Positions 11,671 to 22,052 of a stretch of 50,391 nt of DNA are shown here, one piece after another. Origin of the DNA: Castellaniella sp. (GTDB lineage Bacteria; Pseudomonadota; Gammaproteobacteria; Burkholderiales; Burkholderiaceae_B); assembly GCA_019104865.1 (NCBI GenBank), contig JAHRWZ010000083.1, positions 1 to 50,391 of the forward strand, read 5' to 3'. Both the position numbers and the translations under genes were made by a program. The notes beneath the pieces are model-generated. The model saw only the letters and a list, made by a program, of their open reading frames with translations, was not told where the DNA came from and ran no database searches. Each line of letters opens with the position of its first letter. Positions within the stretch are counted from its first letter, which is position 1.

Positions 11671-11697
11671 CCGTTCCGTTGTCCGTTCCGTTGTCCG
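11671..11697. repeat. 12-bp tandem repeat in the dnaG-rpoD spacer
   Basis: CCGTTCCGTTGT occurs twice head to tail (11671-11682, 11683-11694), followed by a partial third copy. It is part of a wider (T)CCGTT array just before the rpoD start. On the coding strand it reads as repeats of ACAACGGAACGG, a purine-rich stretch with several GGA cores that lies where the ribosome binding site should be. Confidence 0.8.
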
Positions 11698-11768
11698 TCC
11701 CGCCGCCGTTCAGCCGATACGTTCAACTTATTGAAAACCATATAGTTTACTTCACCTGACAGGAAGAT

Positions 11769-13661
11769 TCATCCTGCCCCGGCCTTCAGCCGGGCCAGCT
11801 GCCGGCTCAAGTCCTGATACCGGCGGCGCTGGGTCTCGCTGTCGATTCCCGCGTCGATCAGTCGATCGCACTGTTCCTGCACCGCCTGCAGTTCGATATG
11901 TCGCAAGGCATCCCGCCACTCGGCTTCGGGATCCGGCAATTCCTGCATCATGACCTCGGTCGAGAGATCCCGGATCGCCTGGGCCAGGTCCGAACCGGGT
12001 TCCGCCGCCTCGAGCAGCGCACCGGCATGCCGGCCACCGCAAGCGCTGGCCAGTCCAATCAGTTCCCTGACCAAGATCAGATGGGGATGATGCGCCAATA
12101 ATTCAAGCTGCTGATCGCCCAGGCCGTCAACCAGCGCCGGATGTGCCAGCAGCAAACGCAACAGCCGTCGTGCCAGCGGGGTGACCGTGCGTGCGCCACC
12201 GCGCCGTCCGCGCCGCGAGCCGCTCGGGGAAACGGCGCTGGCTTCGCTTGGCGCGTGTCCCGACCCATCGGCCAGCCAGGGCGGCTCGTCGGATGCGAGT
12301 GCCCTGGGCTTCGAGCCGACGGATGCGCCCGGAGGCTGCGTCCCCGGCGTCCCTGACGGCGCCACAACCGGGCCCGCACTCAGCATCCGGCTGAGTTCAT
12401 CGGGCGTCAACCTCACCTGCTGCGCAAATTCCCGCTCGACCTGCAGGCGAAATCCACCGTCGGGCATCTGTGCAAACAGCGGCCGGGCTTCGTGCACGCA
12501 CGCAGCCCGGCCTTCCGCCTCGCGCAGATCGTGGCGCGTGCCCAATTCTTCGAGCAGGAAACGCGACAGGGGCAAGGCCTCGTCCAGATACGCACGCAGA
12601 GCCTGGACGCCGTAGGCCCGCACATAGGAATCCGGATCCTGCCCTTCGGGCAGAAACAGGAAGCGCATGGACACGTCCTCGGCCACCCAGGGCAGGCAAG
12701 CCTGCAGGGCGCGCCAGGCGGCCTTGCGCCCAGCGCCATCCCCATCGAAACTGAAGATGATCCGATCGCTGGCCCTGCACAGTTTCTGGAGATGCGTGGC
12801 GGTCGTCGAGGTGCCCAGCGTCGCCACGGCATTGCCCAGCCCGAACTGCGCCAGCGCCACCACATCCATATAGCCTTCGACCACCAGGACGCAGCCTTCG
12901 GCCCGGATGCCCGCCCGCGCCTCGTGCAGCCCGTAGAGCTCATTGCCCTTGGAAAAGAGGCTGGTTTCCGGCGAATTCAGGTATTTGGGCTCACCGGGCT
13001 CGATCAGACGCCCGCCAAAACCGATCAGTTGACCGCGGCCGTCGTGAATCGGAAACATGACCCGACCGCGAAAGCGGTCGTGCCGCCGCCCGTCCTCGGA
13101 TTCGACGACAAGCCCGGACTCGATGAGCGAGGGATCCTCGTAGTGTTCGAACACACTCGCCAGGCCCCGGCGATCCGCGCCAGCCCAGCCCAGCCCATAG
13201 CGCGCAGCAATCTCGCCACTCAGGCCGCGTTTTTTCAGGTAGGCGATGGCCTGCGGCGCTTGCTTGAGCGCCGCACGGTAATGGGCTTGGGCCTGCCGCA
13301 GAATGTCCCGCTGACGGGAACCCTCTTCGCGGCGCTCGCGTTCGGCGGCCCGCTGACGCGGGCTGCGCGGCTCTTCGGGGACAGTCATGCCGACGCTGGC
13401 GGCCAACGAGCGCACCGCCTCGGGAAACGGGGCGCCGGTATGCTCGGTCAGGAAGTGGATCGCGCTGCCATGGGCACCACAGCCGAAGCAATGATAGAAC
13501 TGTTTGGTGGGGCTGACCGTGAAGGACGGCGTCTTTTCAGTGTGAAAAGGGCACAAACCCAGCAGGTTTGCGCCCCCTTTGCGCAGCTGAACATACCGAC
13601 CGACTACGTCGACGATATCGACGCGCGCAAGCAGTTCCTGGATAAAGGATTCAGGAATCAA
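11769..13661 (-). CDS. dnaG: DnaG, DNA primase
   Basis: Replication primase of 630 residues that lays down RNA primers at the fork with DnaB helicase. The N-terminal zinc finger has C37, H40, C58 and C61 (CPFH...FYHCFGCGAHG). The TOPRIM catalytic core has VVEGYMDV and DGDGAG. A low-complexity proline/serine-rich stretch (about 425-480) links to the C-terminal helicase-binding domain. The start is TTG at 13661, immediately after the rpsU stop with no intervening base and no clear Shine-Dalgarno, so expression probably relies on translational coupling to rpsU. Confidence 0.96.
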   Translation of the reverse strand: MIPESFIQELLARVDIVDVVGRYVQLRKGGANLLGLCPFHTEKTPSFTVSPTKQFYHCFGCGAHGSAIHFLTEHTGAPFPEAVRSLAASVGMTVPEEPRSPRQRAAERERREEGSRQRDILRQAQAHYRAALKQAPQAIAYLKKRGLSGEIAARYGLGWAGADRRGLASVFEHYEDPSLIESGLVVESEDGRRHDRFRGRVMFPIHDGRGQLIGFGGRLIEPGEPKYLNSPETSLFSKGNELYGLHEARAGIRAEGCVLVVEGYMDVVALAQFGLGNAVATLGTSTTATHLQKLCRASDRIIFSFDGDGAGRKAAWRALQACLPWVAEDVSMRFLFLPEGQDPDSYVRAYGVQALRAYLDEALPLSRFLLEELGTRHDLREAEGRAACVHEARPLFAQMPDGGFRLQVEREFAQQVRLTPDELSRMLSAGPVVAPSGTPGTQPPGASVGSKPRALASDEPPWLADGSGHAPSEASAVSPSGSRRGRRGGARTVTPLARRLLRLLLAHPALVDGLGDQQLELLAHHPHLILVRELIGLASACGGRHAGALLEAAEPGSDLAQAIRDLSTEVMMQELPDPEAEWRDALRHIELQAVQEQCDRLIDAGIDSETQRRRYQDLSRQLARLKAGAG

Positions 13662-13874
13662 TCAATAGAGTCGCGGCGGCAGTTGCTGGCTGCGGATGCG
13701 CTTGTAGTGGCGCTTCACGGCGGCAGCACGCTTGCGCTTACGTTCCGCGGTGGGCTTTTCGTAGAATTCGCGCGAGCGCAGTTCAGTCAGAAGCCCGGTC
13801 TTTTCGATGGTGCGCTTGAAGCGCCGCAGGGCGGCCTCGAAGGGCTCGTTTTCTTTGAGGCGGACAATCGTCAT
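13662..13874 (-). CDS. rpsU: RpsU, 30S ribosomal protein S21
   Basis: Small basic protein of 70 residues ([21 protein letters not shown]...) typical of bacterial bS21, which sits on the 30S platform near the anti-Shine-Dalgarno. The frame continues upstream to 13949, but the ATG at 13874 has AAGGA six bases before it and gives the family N-terminus. First gene of the macromolecular synthesis operon with dnaG and rpoD. Confidence 0.97.
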   Translation of the reverse strand: MTIVRLKENEPFEAALRRFKRTIEKTGLLTELRSREFYEKPTAERKRKRAAAVKRHYKRIRSQQLPPRLY

Positions 13875-13989
13875 GTAAATCCTTGAAAGCCTGTAAAAAT
13901 CATGGGTGTCGGCGAAAACGCTTCTGATCGGCACACTTGGCCGGTGCACCCACGGTTGGGTTAAAGAATATCCTGATGGACAGCAGATA

Positions 13990-13998
13990 ATTCTATCA
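13990..13998 (-). promoter_or_regulatory. Candidate extended -10 promoter for rpsU-dnaG-rpoD
   Basis: On the minus strand TGATAGAAT fits the extended -10 pattern TGnTATAAT, about 116 bp upstream of rpsU. No convincing -35 box is seen. The 115-base leader holds a weak G/C hairpin that could pair GGGTG near 13905 with CACCC near 13948. Confidence 0.45.
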
Positions 13999-14018
13999 CG
14001 AATCAGGGCACTAAACCA

Positions 14019-14579
14019 TCACTTCGAGTCTGGATATGCGGTACGAACGCCCTTGCGGATCCAGGATTCCAGCTGATGCGGACGCAGGCTGTCATAGTCC
14101 TCAAAGGGCTGGTGGATCCAGGGGTTGGTGGGCAGCTGCTGGGCGTAATAGTCGGGGCAGACCTGGGCATGACCCTTCCACCACAGGACGGCGGTACGCA
14201 ATTCGGAAATATCCGGGAACTGCCGCACCAGATGGTCCCGCACGCGGGTGAAGGTCAGCCCGGTGTCGACCATGTCATCGACCAGCAGCACCCGGCCGTC
14301 GAGTGTGCCGCGTGTGATGGTGATGAACTGGGCGATGTCCATCTGCCCCTGCACGGTGCCGGCGGCCTCGCGGTAGCTGCTGGTGGCCAAGATTCCCAGC
14401 GGCACGTCGAAAATCCGCGACAGCACGTCGCCCACACGCACGCCACCGCGCGCCAGACAAAGGATCTTGTCGAAGGCCCACCCGGATTCGTGCACCTGCA
14501 ACGCCAGATGCTCGATCAGCGCGTGGTACTGTTCCCAGCTCACCCAGAGATCGCGGTCGGTGCTCTGCGGGATGCTCAT
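14019..14579 (-). CDS. Phosphoribosyltransferase (purine PRTase family)
   Basis: Protein of 186 residues with the type I PRTase fold. The PRPP-binding loop is VLLVDDMVDTGLTF (98-110), and a CLARGGVRVGD loop lies near 41-51. The family salvages purine bases with PRPP, and location directly after purA favours hypoxanthine/guanine or xanthine as substrate, although the sequence alone does not settle which. A hairpin with a T-run separates it from purA, so it may have lower or independent expression. Confidence 0.85.
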   Translation of the reverse strand: MSIPQSTDRDLWVSWEQYHALIEHLALQVHESGWAFDKILCLARGGVRVGDVLSRIFDVPLGILATSSYREAAGTVQGQMDIAQFITITRGTLDGRVLLVDDMVDTGLTFTRVRDHLVRQFPDISELRTAVLWWKGHAQVCPDYYAQQLPTNPWIHQPFEDYDSLRPHQLESWIRKGVRTAYPDSK

Positions 14580-14612
14580 GTCGTGTTCCTGTCGTCTTTG
14601 AATGAATTGAAA

Positions 14613-14642
14613 TCAAAAAACCGCAAGGCGACTTGCGGTTTT
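14613..14642 (-). terminator. Intrinsic terminator after purA
   Basis: AAAACCGCAAG (14617-14627) and CTTGCGGTTTT (14632-14642) form an 11-bp perfect stem with a 4-base loop. On the minus strand the stem runs into TTTTTT, the usual form of a Rho-independent terminator, 16 bases past the purA stop. Confidence 0.82.
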
Positions 14643-14657
14643 CGGTGCCAGACCGGA

Positions 14658-17176
<2,519 letters not shown>

Positions 17177-17203
17177 CATGTTCTGTTCATTCCAAAATCA
17201 GCC

Positions 17204-17271
17204 AAAAAAAAACGACCTGGCTCCTTCTCGTAGGCGGGTTGGTTGATCCGCGCGGCATACGAGTGGCCAGG
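17204..17271 (-). terminator. Possible terminator or processing structure between hflC and hisZ
   Basis: On the minus strand CCTGGC (17271-17266) and CTCG (17263-17260) can pair with CGAG (17230-17227) and GCCAGG (17221-17216). The arrangement is followed by a nine-T tract (17212-17204). The arms are interrupted and the loop is about 29 bases, so this is a weaker terminator candidate than the others. Confidence 0.4.
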
Positions 17272-17286
17272 CCGTCCGCCTGGGCG

Positions 17287-18177
17287 TCAGCGCGACGCCG
17301 GCTTGGTACTACCCTTTGCGCGATCCCAGTACTGGAAGAAATCCGAACCGGGACTCAGCACCAACGTGCTGTTTTGCCCGGAGAACGCCGAGCGATAGGC
17401 ATCCAGGCTCTTGTAGAAACTGTAGAACTCAGGGTCCTTGCCGTAGGATTTGGCGTAGATGGCCGCCGCAGTGGCGTCGCCCTCGCCGCGCTTGGCCTGG
17501 GATTCGGCATAGGCCTTGGCCAGGATCTCCTGGCGTTTGCGGTCGGCCTCGGCGCGAATCCGCTCGCCATCGGCTGCGCCGCCGGCGCGCAGGCGGTTGG
17601 CTTCCTGCTTGCGCTCGGCTTCCATGCGGCGATAGACCGAGTCGGAAATCTCTGGCGTGAAATCGATGCGGCGCAGGCGGACATCGACCACATCGACTCC
17701 CAATGGCTTGGCACGCTGGGCGACGGCCGACAGGACTTCCTTCATGATGGTGTCGCGGTCACTGGACACCACCTGCTTGACGGTGCGCACGTTCACCGCC
17801 GCATTCAGGGCATCCCGGATCTGCGCCTGCAGACGCTCGACCGCCGCGCCGCTGTTGGCGCCGAAGGTCACGTAATACAGCCGGGGATCGGCGATCCGCC
17901 ATTTGACGAAGGAATCGATCAGCAGGTTTTTCTTTTCGGCCGTCTGGATGCGCTCGGGATCCCGGGTCTCGATGGTCTGCAGGCGCTTGTCCAGATAGAC
18001 CACATTTTCGAAGGGTGGCGGATACTTGAAATACAAGCCCGGCTGCGTGATCGTCTCGCGGACCTCGCCCAGGGCGAACAGCAGCGCGGCATCCCGTTCC
18101 CGCACGATAAACATGCTGGAGGACAGGATCGCCACGAGCAGGACCAGACCGACCAGGGCAGGAAAAAAACGTTGCAT
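17287..18177 (-). CDS. hflC: HflC, FtsH protease modulator
   Basis: Membrane-anchored SPFH/prohibitin-domain protein of about 296 residues that pairs with HflK and restrains the FtsH protease. One N-terminal transmembrane helix (about 5-25, FFPALVGLVLLVAILSSSMF) is followed by the SPFH domain and a long charged coiled coil (AERKQEANRLRAGG...). ATG codons lie at 18180 and 18177; the second sits six bases after AGGAG. It begins 6-9 bp after the hflK stop. Confidence 0.95.
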   Translation of the reverse strand: MQRFFPALVGLVLLVAILSSSMFIVRERDAALLFALGEVRETITQPGLYFKYPPPFENVVYLDKRLQTIETRDPERIQTAEKKNLLIDSFVKWRIADPRLYYVTFGANSGAAVERLQAQIRDALNAAVNVRTVKQVVSSDRDTIMKEVLSAVAQRAKPLGVDVVDVRLRRIDFTPEISDSVYRRMEAERKQEANRLRAGGAADGERIRAEADRKRQEILAKAYAESQAKRGEGDATAAAIYAKSYGKDPEFYSFYKSLDAYRSAFSGQNSTLVLSPGSDFFQYWDRAKGSTKPASR

Positions 18178-18186
18178 CATCGGCTC

Positions 18187-19503
18187 CTAGTTCGAATACG
18201 GGCTGGTCATCAGAGAATCCAGGCCGGACGGAACGCCCCGCGACGCCGGGCTGCCGGACTGTGGCGCCGGTTTCCTGGTCGTCTGGGCCGCACCGGCCGC
18301 GCCAGCCGCCGAGGTACTCGACGAGGAGCCGGACGAGACCGCCGACGAACCCCCGGGAGCGGTCGTGCGGGCCGCCTGATGCATGATCTTGTCCAGAGGC
18401 AGATACAGCATGTTGCTGCTGGAAGGCACATCGACCATGACCTTGGCGGAATCACTGAGAATGTTCTGCATCGTCTCCAGGTACATGCGTTCGCGCGTGA
18501 TCGCCGGCGCCTTGGTGTATTCGGTCACGACACTGTCGAAACGCGACGTGTCGCCCTGCGCCTGCCCGATGACCTTGGCGCTGTAACCCTCGGCCTCCTG
18601 GACCATGCGGGCGGACTGGCCTTCGGCCTCGGGGATCACCTGGCTGGCATATGCATTGCCTTCGTTGATCTGGCGTTCGCGGTCCTGCCCGGCCTTCACC
18701 GCATCATCGAAGGCGGCCTGCACCTGCTCGGGCGGCTGCACGTTCTGGATGGCGACGGTCGAAATCTGGATGCCGGTCTCGTAGCGGTCAAGAATGCTTT
18801 GCGCCAGCGTGTGGACCTCGGAGGCGACCTCGGTGCGCCCTGAATACAGGACGAAATCCATGGGCTTGCGGCCCACGATCTCGCGCATGGCGGTTTCCGC
18901 CGCCTGGCGCACGGATTCATCGGGCTGACTAGTATTGAACAGATAGGCGGGCGCGCCATCGGCGCGCAGGCGGTACTGGACGACGAACTGCACGTCGACG
19001 ATGTTCTCGTCGTTGGTCAGCATCAGGGATTCAGGCAATACCTTATTGCGTGAGGATCCGCGGAAACCGACTTCGAAGGTACGCAGCTGTGCAATGTTCA
19101 CATCCTGCGAGGCCTCGATGGGATACGGCATGCGCCATTGCAGGCCTGGCGTGAGCGTGCGGGTGTATTTGCCGAATCGCGTCACGACACCCACCTGGCC
19201 TTCCTGGACAACCATGAAGCCGCTGGCCAGCCACAACAGGATCGCCGCAATGATGACGAGCATGACAAAGCGCGGCGAAGGCCCCGGCAGAGTCGGCAGA
19301 CCACCGCCCGAGGGGAGGCGCGGCCCACGACCGCCTCGTTTGCCGAACAGGCCCGTCAGCCGCTTGTTGAAATCACGCCAGACCTCGTCCAGATCGGGTG
19401 GACCGCCGGACGGATTGGGTTTATTGGCGGGATCGTTGTCCTGATTTTGCTGACCGCGCCCCCAGCCCGGATCATTCAGGTTGAACAGTTTCATTCCGCG
19501 CAT
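18187..19503 (-). CDS. hflK: HflK, FtsH protease modulator
   Basis: Partner of HflC, 438 residues. A glycine/asparagine/proline-rich cytoplasmic N-terminus precedes a transmembrane helix near 80-102 (FVMLVIIAAILLWLASGFMV). The SPFH domain (about 100-290) and an alanine/glutamate-rich coiled coil follow. The C-terminus is a long low-complexity Ser/Ala/Gly tail. The start overlaps the end of hflX by 32 bp; ATG at 19503 follows GGGAAACG, and an ATG at 19494 is the alternative. Confidence 0.95.
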   Translation of the reverse strand: MRGMKLFNLNDPGWGRGQQNQDNDPANKPNPSGGPPDLDEVWRDFNKRLTGLFGKRGGRGPRLPSGGGLPTLPGPSPRFVMLVIIAAILLWLASGFMVVQEGQVGVVTRFGKYTRTLTPGLQWRMPYPIEASQDVNIAQLRTFEVGFRGSSRNKVLPESLMLTNDENIVDVQFVVQYRLRADGAPAYLFNTSQPDESVRQAAETAMREIVGRKPMDFVLYSGRTEVASEVHTLAQSILDRYETGIQISTVAIQNVQPPEQVQAAFDDAVKAGQDRERQINEGNAYASQVIPEAEGQSARMVQEAEGYSAKVIGQAQGDTSRFDSVVTEYTKAPAITRERMYLETMQNILSDSAKVMVDVPSSSNMLYLPLDKIMHQAARTTAPGGSSAVSSGSSSSTSAAGAAGAAQTTRKPAPQSGSPASRGVPSGLDSLMTSPYSN

Positions 19504-20575
19504 CGTTTCCCGTTAGCCCCCCAAATTCAGCGATCGACTGTCGCAAACCGTCCAAGCCACTGCGTTTCAGCGCACTGACAAAGACTCGCGCAATCGTACC
19601 ATGTTCATTTCTTTCGACCCGGGGATCATATCCGGCCATGTCGATTTTGTTATAGACGCGGATCTGCGGAATCTCGTCCGCGCCGATGTCCCGCAGAACC
19701 TTGTTGACCTCGAAGGCCTGCTCGTCGCGCTGCGGGCTGGCCGCATCGACGACGTGCAACAGCAGGTCGGCATGCACGGTTTCTTCCAGGGTGGCACGAA
19801 AGGCCGCGATCAGCATCGGCGGCAAGGCCCGGATGAAGCCCACCGTATCGGATACGACCACCTGCCCCGCCCCTTCGATCCAGACCCGACGTGTCGTCGT
19901 ATCCAGCGTTGCAAACAGCTGATTGGCCGCGTAGGCGTCGGCCCGGGTCAGGGCGTTGAACAGGGTCGATTTGCCGGCATTGGTGTACCCGACCAGCGAC
20001 ACCGACAAGGTCTGTCCCCGCACCCGCGCGCGACGCTGTGTCAGGCGCTGGCGCTGCAGCCGATCCAGGCGCTCGCGCAGCGCCCGGACCCGCACGCCGA
20101 TCAGGCGCCGATCGGTTTCCAGTTGGGATTCGCCGGGGCCCCGTACCCCAATTCCGCCACGCTGACGTTCAAGGTGGGTCCACAAGCGGGTGAGGCGCGT
20201 GGACAAATGCTGCAGCTGCGCCAGTTCGACCTGCAGCTTGCCCTCGTGACTTTTGGCACGCAGGGCGAAGATATCCAGGATGAGCGCGACGCGGTCCACA
20301 ACGCGAACCTCGAACTGGCGCTCGAGATTACGCTGCTGGGCGGGGCTGAGAGGCTGATCGAACAGCACGACCTCCGCTCCGGTGGCCTTGACCAGCGCGG
20401 CGGCCTCTTCGATCTTGCCGGAGCCGATGAAACCCGCCGCATCCGGGCGACTGCGGCGCGCCGTCAGGACTTCGACGATATCCGCGCCGGCCCCGCTGGC
20501 CAGCATCAGGAATTCCTCGGCATGCGCTGCGTAGTCGGGTTCGCCGAGATCGACACTGATGACCAGGGATTTCAT
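19472..20575 (-). CDS. hflX: HflX, ribosome-associated GTPase
   Basis: GTPase of 367 residues that splits or rescues stalled ribosomes under stress. The N-terminal HflX domain contains LFDQPLSPAQQRNLE and the RGPGESQLETDRR segment. The G domain has G1 GYTNAGKS, G3 DTVGFIRALP and G4 NKID. It lies in the conserved order hfq-hflX-hflK-hflC and overlaps hflK, so these form one transcription unit. Confidence 0.96.
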   Translation of the reverse strand: MKSLVISVDLGEPDYAAHAEEFLMLASGAGADIVEVLTARRSRPDAAGFIGSGKIEEAAALVKATGAEVVLFDQPLSPAQQRNLERQFEVRVVDRVALILDIFALRAKSHEGKLQVELAQLQHLSTRLTRLWTHLERQRGGIGVRGPGESQLETDRRLIGVRVRALRERLDRLQRQRLTQRRARVRGQTLSVSLVGYTNAGKSTLFNALTRADAYAANQLFATLDTTTRRVWIEGAGQVVVSDTVGFIRALPPMLIAAFRATLEETVHADLLLHVVDAASPQRDEQAFEVNKVLRDIGADEIPQIRVYNKIDMAGYDPRVERNEHGTIARVFVSALKRSGLDGLRQSIAEFGGLTGNDARNETVQPE

Positions 20576-20590
20576 ACTGGAATGTAAAAA

Positions 20591-20623
20591 CGAATGCCCG
20601 CCGATGCGGGGGACATGGCGGGC
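20591..20623 (-). terminator. Candidate terminator or attenuator between hfq and hflX
   Basis: GCCCGCC (20596-20602) and GGCGGGC (20617-20623) are reverse complements, and an alternative CCCGC/GCGGG stem lies inside. On the minus strand the element is followed by ATTCGTTTTT. Its position in the 75-bp hfq-hflX gap suggests partial termination that would lower hflX relative to hfq. Confidence 0.5.
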
Positions 20624-20650
20624 GAGAATGGATCCGGGCTGAAAGCGGAT

Positions 20651-20887
20651 TTATTCAGCAGAGTCGTCCACCTGGAAGGAAACCGGCCGGGCCGGCACCA
20701 CCGTCGAGATGGCATGCTTGTAGACCATCTGCGTGACTGTGTTGCGCAGCAACACGACATATTGGTCGAAGGATTCGACCTGGCCCTGCAGTTTGATCCC
20801 GTTGACCAGGTAGATCGAGACGGGCACGTGGTCCTTGCGCAATGCATTCAGGAACGGGTCTTGGAGAATTTGCCCTTTGTTGCTCAT
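20651..20887 (-). CDS. hfq: Hfq, RNA chaperone
   Basis: Sm-like protein of 78 residues that forms a hexameric ring and matches small RNAs to mRNAs. It has the Sm1 region ([20 protein letters not shown]) and the Sm2 motif YKHAIST. The C-terminal tail is short and acidic (QVDDSAE). An AT-rich TTAAAAT lies about 40 bases upstream and may be its own -10 element. Confidence 0.98.
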   Translation of the reverse strand: MSNKGQILQDPFLNALRKDHVPVSIYLVNGIKLQGQVESFDQYVVLLRNTVTQMVYKHAISTVVPARPVSFQVDDSAE

Positions 20888-20975
20888 GGACGAGGCTCCG
20901 GTTATTGAAGTTATGGTGGGTGGTTATTTTAATGCGAATCATGCACTGCAGCACGAGGCTGCCAGCCTGAGTCGC

Positions 20976-22052
20976 TCAGGTGGAAAGAACGGTCTTCAGC
21001 GTATCACAGAGCCGGGCGCACTGCTCTGGTGTGCCGACTGTGATGCGCAAATACTGGTCGACGCGCGGTGCCTGAAAATGCCGCACCAGGATGCCCTGAT
21101 CGCGCAGACGCTGCGCAATGACGACAGCCTCTTCGCTGCGATGACGGGCGAAGACGAAATTTGCCTGAGATGGCAGCACCGTGAAGCCCAGCACCTGCAA
21201 GTTCTGTGCCAGATGCTCGCGGGCGCCGATGACTGCCCGCCGAGTGCGGTCGAACCAGGCTTCGTCTTCGATCGACGCCTGGGCGCCGGCCATGGCAATC
21301 CGGTCCAGCGGATAGGAATTGAAGCTGTCCTTCACCCGCAGCAACCCGTCGATCAGTTCCGACGAGGCCAGCGCGTAACCGACGCGCAGGCCAGCCAGCG
21401 AGCGGGATTTCGACAGGGTGTGCACCACCATCAGATTCGGAAAGCGGCCGATCAGCGAGGCGGCCGACTCGGCGCCGAAATCGACATAGGCTTCGTCGAC
21501 CACCACGGCGCAGTCCGGCCGGGCCTCGGCAATGGCCGCGATGGCGTCTAGCCCGAGCGCGCAACCCGTCGGGGCATTGGGATTGGCAAAGATGACGCCA
21601 GCCGGTTCCTGGTCAACGGGACCCGTGTAGTCTTCGACGCGCAGGGTGAAATCGTCAGCAAGCGGAATCAGCCGGTGCGGCACGTCGTAGAAACGGCAAT
21701 AGGTCCGGTAGAAACTGTAGGTGACATCAGGCAGCCACAAGGCACGATCACCGCGCCGGAACAGGGCGTTGAAGATATGCGCCAGCACCTCGTCGGAGCC
21801 GTTGCCCAGAAACACCTGGTCGGCCGCCAGACGATAGCGTTTGGCAATCGCCTGACGCAGCGCCTGCGCCTTGTAGTCCGGATAGAGGCGCAGGTCATCG
21901 TCCAGCATCGCCCGCATGGCCTCGATGGCCTTGGGCGACGGCCCGTACGGATTCTCGTTGGTATTGAGCTTGAGCAGGTTCGGGATCCGCGCCTGCTCGC
22001 CGGGGACGTAGGGGGTCAGCCCGGCGATGTGATCGCTCCAGAGCGTGCTCAC
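20976..22052 (-). CDS. hisC: HisC, histidinol-phosphate aminotransferase
   Basis: PLP enzyme of 358 residues, fold type I, that converts imidazole acetol phosphate to histidinol phosphate. Visible marks are [13 protein letters not shown] near the start, NPNAPTG (158-163), DEAYVDF (186-192) and the PLP lysine K215 in [16 protein letters not shown]. It overlaps der by 4 bp. A CCTGAG-TCG-CTCAGG hairpin spans its stop codon. Confidence 0.94.
   Translation of the reverse strand: MSTLWSDHIAGLTPYVPGEQARIPNLLKLNTNENPYGPSPKAIEAMRAMLDDDLRLYPDYKAQALRQAIAKRYRLAADQVFLGNGSDEVLAHIFNALFRRGDRALWLPDVTYSFYRTYCRFYDVPHRLIPLADDFTLRVEDYTGPVDQEPAGVIFANPNAPTGCALGLDAIAAIAEARPDCAVVVDEAYVDFGAESAASLIGRFPNLMVVHTLSKSRSLAGLRVGYALASSELIDGLLRVKDSFNSYPLDRIAMAGAQASIEDEAWFDRTRRAVIGAREHLAQNLQVLGFTVLPSQANFVFARHRSEEAVVIAQRLRDQGILVRHFQAPRVDQYLRITVGTPEQCARLCDTLKTVLST

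Noticed and set aside
11671..11697. CRISPR-like or origin iteron repeat
   Set aside because: Units are only 12 bp with no spacers and no cas, rep or DnaA-box context; it is a simple tandem repeat.
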